Below are positions 36,485-43,296 of a stretch of 64,000 bases of DNA, one piece after another. Both the position numbers and the translations under genes were made by a program. The stretch is from Bacteroidia bacterium. Lineage in GTDB: Bacteria; Bacteroidota; Bacteroidia; AKYH767-A; OLB10. The notes under the pieces were generated by a model that did not search any database, was not told the DNA's origin, and saw only the letters and a program-made list of their open reading frames with translations. The stretch is from NCBI GenBank assembly GCA_037045145.1, contig JBAOIA010000011.1:1178001-1242000 (forward strand), in the 5' to 3' direction. Position 1 is the first letter of the stretch, and each line of letters starts with the position of its first letter.

Positions 36485-37780
36485 ATGAGACAAATTATTT
36501 ATTTTCTGACACTTTGCTTTTTGTGGTCATTCACCAATGTGTTTGGCCAGGAAAAACAAGAGTATTTTAAAGATAATTATTTCAGGTATGATAACTTTAC
36601 CTATAGAAGTAATATTAAAACCATTCAACTGGAAAATGCACAATTTCCGATGAGTGAACCTGTCATCGAACTCAACAGTGGTGCACAACTGCTTCTTCAG
36701 TTTGACGATCTTGAGGGCGATTATAAAGATTACTGGTACACCATTATTCACTGTGATGCGCAATGGAAACCTTCAGACATTACACGATCAACTTATTTGT
36801 TTAGCTTTTACGAAGATCGTATTGCCGATTATGCTTTTTCATTCAACACCTTGCAGCCTTATACACATTATACGCTGAAATTTCCAAATGAACAGATTAA
36901 ACCATTAATATCAGGAAATTATTTACTGAAAGTTTATCTGAATAACGATCCGGACAGTGTAGCATTTACAAGAAGGTTTTTAGTATTTGAAAACCTGATT
37001 GATGTTAACGCCACTGTTCATGCAGCAACATTGGCTGAGTACCGGCAGCAAAAGCAAGAAGTTGATTTCTCATTAATAACATCAAGATATACCGTTGCCA
37101 ATCCTTTTGGTGATTTGAAAGTTAAAATACTTCAGAATTTCAGATGGGACAATGCTGTTGAGAATCTGAAACCTATTTTTATTAAAGACAATTTACTCGA
37201 ATATAATTATGATGAGGAAAATACATTTAACGGCAGCAATGAATTCAGGCGATTTGACATCCGTTCATTAAAGTATGAAACAGAAAGTGTGGAGCGAATA
37301 GATCATTTTGACACCGGTACCAATGTTTTGCTTTTCCCCGACAAGGTTCGTTATTTCAGCCGCTATACTACTGACTATGATATTGACGGTAAGTATGAGA
37401 TAAAAAACTATAGTGGCAGCCATCCAGAGCGTGATGCCGATTATGCAACAGTTCGATTTCGTCTCGATTATAAAGACGAAGTTAAGGATGGTAATATTTA
37501 CATTTTCGGTGCACTCACCGACTGGGGTTTTTCTAATCAGAATATGCTTCGTTACGATGAAGACCTTAAAGCCTACACAACAACTTTGTTTTTAAAACAA
37601 GGTTATTACAATTATATGTACGTGTTTTTAAAAGACGGAACTTCTTTTGGTGACGAAAGCTGGCTTGAAGGCAATCATTACGAAACAGAAAACAACTATT
37701 GGATTTTGGTTTATCATCGTCCGCAAACCGAACGTTATGATAAATTGGTTGCCTGTAGAAAATTTGCTTCCAACCGATAG
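36485..37780 (+). CDS. T9SS plug protein (DUF5103 family)
   Basis: A 431-residue periplasmic or outer-membrane-associated protein. The ATG at 36485 opens a signal peptide (MRQIIYFLTLCFLWSFTNVF, cleaved after GQ); a slightly earlier ATG at 36470 only adds five residues. The conserved blocks DYWYTIIHCDAQWKPSDI, ADYAFSFNTLQPYTHYTLKF and SGNYLLKVYL are characteristic of DUF5103, renamed as the type IX secretion plug domain; the flavobacterial plug protein occludes the SprA outer-membrane translocon. The C-terminal half is a second beta domain (NIYIFGALTDWGFSNQN). It fits the three T9SS cargo proteins in this window. It lies 7 bases after the ABC-F gene. Confidence 0.82.
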   Translation: MRQIIYFLTLCFLWSFTNVFGQEKQEYFKDNYFRYDNFTYRSNIKTIQLENAQFPMSEPVIELNSGAQLLLQFDDLEGDYKDYWYTIIHCDAQWKPSDITRSTYLFSFYEDRIADYAFSFNTLQPYTHYTLKFPNEQIKPLISGNYLLKVYLNNDPDSVAFTRRFLVFENLIDVNATVHAATLAEYRQQKQEVDFSLITSRYTVANPFGDLKVKILQNFRWDNAVENLKPIFIKDNLLEYNYDEENTFNGSNEFRRFDIRSLKYETESVERIDHFDTGTNVLLFPDKVRYFSRYTTDYDIDGKYEIKNYSGSHPERDADYATVRFRLDYKDEVKDGNIYIFGALTDWGFSNQNMLRYDEDLKAYTTTLFLKQGYYNYMYVFLKDGTSFGDESWLEGNHYETENNYWILVYHRPQTERYDKLVACRKFASNR

Positions 37781-37794
37781 ATTAAAATAAAAAT

Positions 37795-37890
37795 GGGTAA
37801 GCTACTTATATCGCACCGCTACAACCTCTTATCCTTGCTGCATTCCTGCCCTGGGGAGGTTCGAGGGAGCTGGTCGTATAAGACTTACCC
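37795..37890 (-). ncRNA. ffs: signal recognition particle RNA (bacterial small type)
   Basis: The minus strand has the conserved SRP Alu-less hairpin core CCCCAGGGCAGGAATGCAGC (in 37835-37860) containing the GGCAGGAA and GCAGCAAGG internal-loop sequences that bind Ffh. The ends pair (GGGTAAG at 37890-37884 with CTTACCC at 37801-37795), giving a 96-base hairpin RNA. A T-rich stretch follows on the minus strand (ATTTTTATTTT), a plausible terminator, and a perfect -7 element precedes it. It lies antisense between two plus-strand genes. Confidence 0.88.
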
Positions 37891-37894
37891 GGTG

Positions 37895-37902
37895 CAAAGA
37901 TA
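37895..37902 (-). promoter_or_regulatory. -7 element of the SRP RNA promoter
   Basis: Minus strand TATCTTTG, exact TAnnTTTG, with TTG 15 bases upstream. Transcription should start about 4 bases later, exactly at the first paired base of the SRP RNA, which supports both calls. Confidence 0.65.
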
Positions 37903-37946
37903 GTAAATCAGAGCTTTCAATAACCAAATAAACACGACAGGTTTTA

Positions 37947-37954
37947 TACCTTTG
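37947..37954 (+). promoter_or_regulatory. -7 element before the DUF4199 gene
   Basis: TACCTTTG, exact TAnnTTTG, 12 bases before ATG 37967; no clear upstream TTG. Confidence 0.45.
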
Positions 37955-37966
37955 CAATCATAAATT

Positions 37967-38485
37967 ATGTTTCGATACGGATTACATTATGGAGGAATAT
38001 TAGGCGCATCAAGTTTTGCCATGTTTCTTATTATTTATCTTACAGGAAATAATCCTCTTGGAAATGAATCTTGGCTGGGCGCATGGATACCTGCCGTGGT
38101 CATTGCAATTGCAGTAAAAAGTTACCGGACCCATGAGGGTGAGGGCTTTATTTCTTATGGGGAAGGTTTCCGTACCGGATTACTTACAGCCCTTTTTGGT
38201 GGTATTCTTTCAGCATTATTGATTTATATTTTCTGCACCTTGTTCGACAGTACATTGGTAGAACGTTTTAGAACAGATTCTCTTGCACAACTTGAACTTA
38301 TGGAAGGGCAGTTTAAATCTATACTCAGCGATAAGATGTATGATCAGGCTGTTGATGCCTACAATAATATTAACCTGCAGTCAATTGCCATGAATGACTT
38401 TTATAATAAACTACTCAGCGGAATCATTCTATCACTTATAATTGCTGCAGTGTATAAACGTAACAAGCCTCAAATTCCCGAATAA
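37967..38485 (+). CDS. DUF4199 family membrane protein
   Basis: A 172-residue inner-membrane protein with four predicted helices: residues 5-25 (GGILGASSFAMFLIIYL), 35-52 (WLGAWIPAVVIAIAV), 70-95 (GLLTALFGGILSALLIYIF) and 148-165 (LLSGIILSLIIAAVY). The conserved loop GEGFISYGEGFRTGL between helices 2 and 3 is characteristic of DUF4199, a Bacteroidota family of unknown function usually next to a GtrB/DPM1-type glycosyltransferase (recollection). That is also the case here, with the GT gene starting 1 base after its stop. Confidence 0.8.
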   Translation: MFRYGLHYGGILGASSFAMFLIIYLTGNNPLGNESWLGAWIPAVVIAIAVKSYRTHEGEGFISYGEGFRTGLLTALFGGILSALLIYIFCTLFDSTLVERFRTDSLAQLELMEGQFKSILSDKMYDQAVDAYNNINLQSIAMNDFYNKLLSGIILSLIIAAVYKRNKPQIPE

Positions 38486-38486
38486 A

Positions 38487-39470
38487 ATGCAGTCATCATA
38501 CAGAACAGATATTTCAGTTGTTATTCCGTTATTTAATGAGGAGGAATCGCTGACCGAATTGGCAGAATGGATAGACCGTGTTATGAAGCAGCACAAGTTT
38601 AGCTATGAAGTGATTATGGTTGATGATGGCAGCACTGACAAATCATGGCAGGTAATAGAAAGTCTGAGCCAAAAGATTCCAGAAGTTAAAGGCATAAAAT
38701 TTAAGAGAAACTACGGCAAGTCTGCAGCATTACATAAAGGTTTCGAAATGGCACAAAGTCATGTTGTGATTACTATGGATGCCGATTTACAGGATAGCCC
38801 CGATGAAATTCCTGAATTATATCAGATGATTACACAACAAGGCTTCGACCTTGTGAGTGGATGGAAGAAAAAACGGCACGACCCGATTTCAAAAACAATT
38901 CCCAGCAAGTTTTTTAATGGCATTACCCGAATGGTTTCCGGGATAGACAACCTTCATGATTTTAATTGCGGATTAAAAGCATATCATCATAATGTGATTA
39001 AAAATATTGAAATATATGGTGAAATGCATCGTTATATTCCTGTAATTGCAAAATGGGTAGGCTTTACAAAAATTGGCGAAAAAGTTGTTGAACACAGAGC
39101 CAGAAAATTTGGTAATACAAAATTTGGATTAGAAAGATTCGTTAACGGTTTTCTCGATTTGCTTTCTATCACATTTGTATCTCGTTTCGGCAAACGCCCC
39201 ATGCATTTATTCGGAACCTTAGGTTCGCTTATGTTTATTATGGGATTTATAGGTGCATGTTATCTTGGGGTTTCAAAACTTTATTGTGTTTATAACGATA
39301 TCCATGCAACACGATTAACACAACGCCCATCATTTTATTTATTATTGACAAGTATGATTTTGGGGACACAACTTTTTCTGGCAGGATTTCTGGCAGAAAT
39401 GATTGCGCGCAATGATAAAGACCGCAACCGCTATATTGTCGAGAAGGAAACATCTAATACAAAATTGTAA
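38487..39470 (+). CDS. family 2 glycosyltransferase, polyprenyl-phosphate sugar synthase type (DPM1/GtrB-like)
   Basis: A 327-residue enzyme that would move a sugar from a nucleotide donor to a polyprenyl phosphate at the inner membrane. The ATG at 38487 directly follows the DUF4199 stop. The GT-A fold is visible: DISVVIPLFNEEESLTEL, VDDGSTDKSW, and the metal-binding MDADLQDSPDE. Two C-terminal helices (around LFGTLGSLMFIMGFIGACYL and FYLLLTSMILGTQLFLAGFL) anchor it, as in GtrB. The donor sugar is unknown. The second GT gene begins 18 bases downstream. Confidence 0.88.
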   Translation: MQSSYRTDISVVIPLFNEEESLTELAEWIDRVMKQHKFSYEVIMVDDGSTDKSWQVIESLSQKIPEVKGIKFKRNYGKSAALHKGFEMAQSHVVITMDADLQDSPDEIPELYQMITQQGFDLVSGWKKKRHDPISKTIPSKFFNGITRMVSGIDNLHDFNCGLKAYHHNVIKNIEIYGEMHRYIPVIAKWVGFTKIGEKVVEHRARKFGNTKFGLERFVNGFLDLLSITFVSRFGKRPMHLFGTLGSLMFIMGFIGACYLGVSKLYCVYNDIHATRLTQRPSFYLLLTSMILGTQLFLAGFLAEMIARNDKDRNRYIVEKETSNTKL

Positions 39471-39488
39471 ACCGAAAATTCTGTTGTA

Positions 39489-41429
39489 TTGAAGCTATCC
39501 GTTGTCATCGTCAACTACAATGTAAAGTACTTTCTTGAGCAATGCCTCATTTCAGTTGGTAAGGCTATTAATAATATTGATGCAGAGGTTTTTGTGGTTG
39601 ATAATAATTCTGTTGACGGATCATGTCAGATGGTTCGTGAAAAATTTCCATTTGTCACCTTAATTGAGAACAAAGTAAACACCGGTTTTTCAAAAGCAAA
39701 CAATCAAGCTATTTTACAAAGTAAAGGTGAATTTGTTTTGCTGCTTAATCCTGATACTGTAGTTGAGGAGGATACCTTCATAAAGGTTGTTAACTTTATG
39801 GACAGTCATCCACAGGCTGGTGGGCTTGGTGTGCATATGATTGACGGCAACGGAAAATTTTTGCCTGAATCCAAAAGAGGACTACCAACACCCGCTGTGG
39901 CATTCTATAAAATATTCGGTCTGTCAACAGTATTTCCTAAGTCACGATTGTTTGGTCAGTATCATTTAGGTTTTCTCGATAAAAACAAAACGCATGAAGT
40001 TGACGTGCTCAGTGGCGCATTTATGTTGTTAAGAAAATCCGTATTGGATAAAATCGGATTGCTTGACGAAACATTTTTCATGTATGGTGAAGATATTGAC
40101 TTGTCATATAGAATAACAAAGGCAGGCTATAAGAATTATTATTTTCCGGAAACAAAAATTATTCACTATAAAGGCGAGAGTACCAAGAAGAGCAGTGTAA
40201 ATTATGTGGTAGTATTTTATAAAGCCATGAGTATTTTTGCTCAAAAGCATTTTTCGCAGAGCAATGCTGCATTTTTTTCATTTCTGATAAATATTGCCAT
40301 ATACCTCAGGGCAGGTATAGCATTATTGAATCGTCTTTTCAGTATTTTTTTGCTGCCGATTATTGATGCAGTATTTATTTATGGCGGTTATTCCATTATT
40401 AAAACATATTGGGAGCTTTATGTCAAGCAACTGCATTATCCTGAACATTACATGCTTTTGGTTGTGCCGGGATATGTTTTAGTCTGGATTTTTTCTGCTT
40501 ATCTTAATGGAGGTTATGATAAACCATTACGTATTTCCAGAGTTGTAAGAGGAATTTTGTCAGGAACAATTTTTATTTTAGTAGTGTATGCATTGTTGAA
40601 CGAAACCTATCGTTTTTCAAGAGCTTTAATTTTGATGAATACTGCCTGGGCTTGTTTGATAACTGCGTTAATACGATATGGGTTAAATGCAGCCGGCTTC
40701 AAAGGATTTGCATTGGCTGCAGATGTTAAAAAGAAATTGATTGTTGTAGCAGATGCCATGGATGCAAAAAGAATTTTATCGCTGCTACAATTGTCAGGTT
40801 CAAATACAACTTTTGTAGGATATGTTGATTCAGGAGTAAGTCAGGAAGGAGAGTTGAAAAATTACAGACTTGGAACGTTGACACAGTTAAATGAAATAAT
40901 AACAATTTATCAGGTTGATGAAGTAGTTTTCAGTTCACACTCATTGAGCGCACAACAGATTATTGAGAATATGGGTGCATTGCGCAACAGACAAGTTGAG
41001 TATAAAATTGCACCACCTGAAAGCCTGTTTATTATTGGCAGTAACTCCATAAATGACAATGGTGATCTCTATCTGGTTGATGTGAATACATTAAACAACC
41101 CTTCCAATAGAAGGAAAAAACGATTCTTTGATATTTTCAGTGCTTTTGGAATAATATTCTGCTATCCTTTACTTGGACTGTTTTTCAAAAAGGAACAAAA
41201 TATTTTTGCGAATAGCATATCTGTACTGTTTGGCGTGAAAACATGGGTAGCTACAAATACAAAGAGTTTATCGGCACCGCAAAATAAAGTAGGTGTTTAT
41301 ACGCCATCAGATGGATTAAGTGTGCCTTCTGATAATGAGCATTTCCGTGACAGACTCAATGTACTATATGCCCGCGATTACAATATGATAAACGATTGGA
41401 ATATAGTTCGGAGAAATATTTTTAAGTGA
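39489..41429 (+). CDS. fusion of GT2 glycosyltransferase with a degenerate phosphoglycosyl-transferase-like half
   Basis: A 646-residue membrane protein; the start is TTG at 39489, since the GT motif begins at once (MKLSVVIVNYNVKYFLEQCL). Residues 1-255 are a rhamnosyltransferase-like GT2 domain (VVDNNSVDGS, LLLNPDTVVEED, MYGEDIDLSYR). From about 270 on it has several helices and then a Rossmann-like domain (LIVVADAMDAKRILSLLQL, then VDEVVFSSHSLSAQQIIENM), as in the N-terminal half of WcaJ/WbaP-type enzymes, and then NRRKKRFFDIFSAFGIIFCY, which looks like the membrane-entry segment of a bacterial sugar transferase. The catalytic domain after it is much shorter than normal, although LNVLYARDYNMINDW resembles its usual end. 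It probably glycosylates a lipid-linked intermediate; activity of the second half is doubtful. Confidence 0.78.
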   Translation: MKLSVVIVNYNVKYFLEQCLISVGKAINNIDAEVFVVDNNSVDGSCQMVREKFPFVTLIENKVNTGFSKANNQAILQSKGEFVLLLNPDTVVEEDTFIKVVNFMDSHPQAGGLGVHMIDGNGKFLPESKRGLPTPAVAFYKIFGLSTVFPKSRLFGQYHLGFLDKNKTHEVDVLSGAFMLLRKSVLDKIGLLDETFFMYGEDIDLSYRITKAGYKNYYFPETKIIHYKGESTKKSSVNYVVVFYKAMSIFAQKHFSQSNAAFFSFLINIAIYLRAGIALLNRLFSIFLLPIIDAVFIYGGYSIIKTYWELYVKQLHYPEHYMLLVVPGYVLVWIFSAYLNGGYDKPLRISRVVRGILSGTIFILVVYALLNETYRFSRALILMNTAWACLITALIRYGLNAAGFKGFALAADVKKKLIVVADAMDAKRILSLLQLSGSNTTFVGYVDSGVSQEGELKNYRLGTLTQLNEIITIYQVDEVVFSSHSLSAQQIIENMGALRNRQVEYKIAPPESLFIIGSNSINDNGDLYLVDVNTLNNPSNRRKKRFFDIFSAFGIIFCYPLLGLFFKKEQNIFANSISVLFGVKTWVATNTKSLSAPQNKVGVYTPSDGLSVPSDNEHFRDRLNVLYARDYNMINDWNIVRRNIFK

Positions 41430-41436
41430 GAAAATA

Positions 41437-42525
41437 TTATATTGCTTTAACCTGAAATTTTTTTTCACCAAACCATTTGCTGATATATTTATTTCTTTTA
41501 CCCATGAAAAATTCTTCTACAATAATTGTAAAAACAAATGCAATAAGAAAGGTAAATACCAGAAAGGCAATATGTGCAAAAAAGCCGGTACCAATCTTTT
41601 TATTAAACCAGGTTACCCATAATGGATGCCATAAATACCAATTGTAACTGTAGTACGCAACAAATCTTAGAAATTTTAACTTAGACAAATCCCAATGATA
41701 AGTTGATGCAAGCATCATAAAAAAGCAAAGTGGAACAATAGAATGGAATATGCATTTTCTAAAAAACACCCATTCATAATTATGGAAAATAAAAATCATC
41801 AGACAGAATAATAATACTCCTGCAAAAAGCATTAAAATTTGTGAAGTTCGTTTAATAATGAGATTTGGAAAATAATTTAATATAATGCTTAGCAGAACAC
41901 CCCATCCAAGTGCATCAATTCTGTTGTAAGTAGCACCATAAGTATCTTTGCCATTTGTGAAATTTAAAGCAAGCACTTTAAATACAAATCCGGCAACGAT
42001 AACCATTAGTAATGCAGCCACTAAAACTTTTTTATCAGGGAAGTAACGTTGAATTACTAATAATAAGATTGGTAATAAAATATAAAAATGTTCTTCAACA
42101 CATAGCGACCATAAATGTCCAAAACTCCAAACGTCATTGCTTGTAAAATTTGAATAGAAAAATATATAACGCAAGTATTTATCGGGCGGAATTATCATGT
42201 CAGGTGCCATTGTATGATATAATAGGACTGCAATAGCTGAGCCAATGAAAAGGTAGCTGAAATAAGATGGCCAAATTTTAAACCCACGCTGAATGATAAA
42301 TTTGAAAAAATTTATTTTTTCACCTTTTTTTAAATAACCAATAAGAATATTTCCAATTAGTAATCCTGAAATTACAAAAAACAAGTCAACGCCAAGATAG
42401 CCATACGGAAGTTGTCTGTTGTAATGATAAATAACAACACTTAATATAGCAAACGACCTGAAAATATCAACACTTGAATTCCGACCTGGGGCATTAATTA
42501 CCTCATGTGATTTTAGCTGTATCAT
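41437..42525 (-). CDS. acyltransferase 3 family protein (OafA/YrhL-like)
   Basis: A 362-residue polytopic membrane protein with about ten helices. The start VDIFRSFAILSVVIYHYNRQ holds the conserved FRxxAI...H motif of the family (catalytic His), followed by GYLGVDLFFVISGLLIG and, later, FGHLWSLCVEEHFYILLPIL, all standard for acyltransferase-3 enzymes that O-acylate peptidoglycan or surface glycans. It starts 5 bases after the PASTA gene stop, so it belongs to the Ddl-PASTA-acyltransferase operon, which suggests a cell-wall substrate, though this is inference. Confidence 0.88.
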   Translation of the reverse strand: MIQLKSHEVINAPGRNSSVDIFRSFAILSVVIYHYNRQLPYGYLGVDLFFVISGLLIGNILIGYLKKGEKINFFKFIIQRGFKIWPSYFSYLFIGSAIAVLLYHTMAPDMIIPPDKYLRYIFFYSNFTSNDVWSFGHLWSLCVEEHFYILLPILLLVIQRYFPDKKVLVAALLMVIVAGFVFKVLALNFTNGKDTYGATYNRIDALGWGVLLSIILNYFPNLIIKRTSQILMLFAGVLLFCLMIFIFHNYEWVFFRKCIFHSIVPLCFFMMLASTYHWDLSKLKFLRFVAYYSYNWYLWHPLWVTWFNKKIGTGFFAHIAFLVFTFLIAFVFTIIVEEFFMGKRNKYISKWFGEKKFQVKAI

Positions 42526-42530
42526 TCAAA

Positions 42531-43295
42531 TCAGGGTCTCAAATATAAATCAATGGCTTCCCCTTGATTGATGGTGTTGTTATCAGGTGCAGGATTTTGA
42601 TCGTAGATTTTTGCATTGAGTGTATCTTTAATCACTCCGTCAAAAAACAAGGACCCAATGTTCAATGATGAACCTTTTAAAACAAATAATGCTTCATCAT
42701 AAGTTAGGCCAATCAAAGATGGAACTGTAACAATTGTGTTTCCTAATCCATCACCAACAATCAAATCAATGGCAGAGCCTTTAGGCACATCTGTTCCGGC
42801 TTTTAATTCTCTTCCATTTATCATCATAGAAAGCACTGCGTTTTTCGCAAGATCGGGTTTGAAAATCTGCTCTCCCATTCTAAGCCCTGATGCAGCAAGA
42901 ATAGCTTCAGCTTGTCGTAAGGAAACGTCTTTTAGTGCAGGGACTTTTACCATTGGTGCACTACTGCGTGTAATGGTAAGATAGATAGTACGGCCTTGTT
43001 TTACTTTTTCATCAGGTTGCGGATCTTGCTCAACAATAGTTCCTGGCTTTTGATCTAAAAGGTAAACAGATGAATCAGCAATTTTAAATGACAGGTTTTT
43101 AGTCCTTAAAAAATCATTAACCTTCTGTATGTTCATGCCTTTTAAGTCTGGAACTGAAACTGAATTTCCATGATCGGTATAGCTATCAAGCCATTTATAA
43201 ACCAAACCTATTGACATGATAATTACTATGAAAATTACCGAAATATTAATCCAGAAAAAGCGTGACTTAAGAAATTGAATTAGTACTTTCATCAT
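42531..43295 (-). CDS. PASTA-domain cell-wall protein
   Basis: A 254-residue bitopic membrane protein. A short cytoplasmic tail is followed by one helix (FFWINISVIFIVIIMSIGLV, residues 13-32) and three PASTA repeats: residues 45-105 (VSVPDLKGMNIQKVNDFL), 115-180 (VKVPALKDVSLRQAEAILA) and 188-254 (VTVPSLIGLTYDEALFVLKG). PASTA domains recognise muropeptides or beta-lactams; no kinase domain is attached. It starts 1 base after the tandem Ddl gene stop, so the two are translationally linked, fitting a role in peptidoglycan metabolism. Confidence 0.9.
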   Translation of the reverse strand: MMKVLIQFLKSRFFWINISVIFIVIIMSIGLVYKWLDSYTDHGNSVSVPDLKGMNIQKVNDFLRTKNLSFKIADSSVYLLDQKPGTIVEQDPQPDEKVKQGRTIYLTITRSSAPMVKVPALKDVSLRQAEAILAASGLRMGEQIFKPDLAKNAVLSMMINGRELKAGTDVPKGSAIDLIVGDGLGNTIVTVPSLIGLTYDEALFVLKGSSLNIGSLFFDGVIKDTLNAKIYDQNPAPDNNTINQGEAIDLYLRP

Positions 43296-43296
43296 A

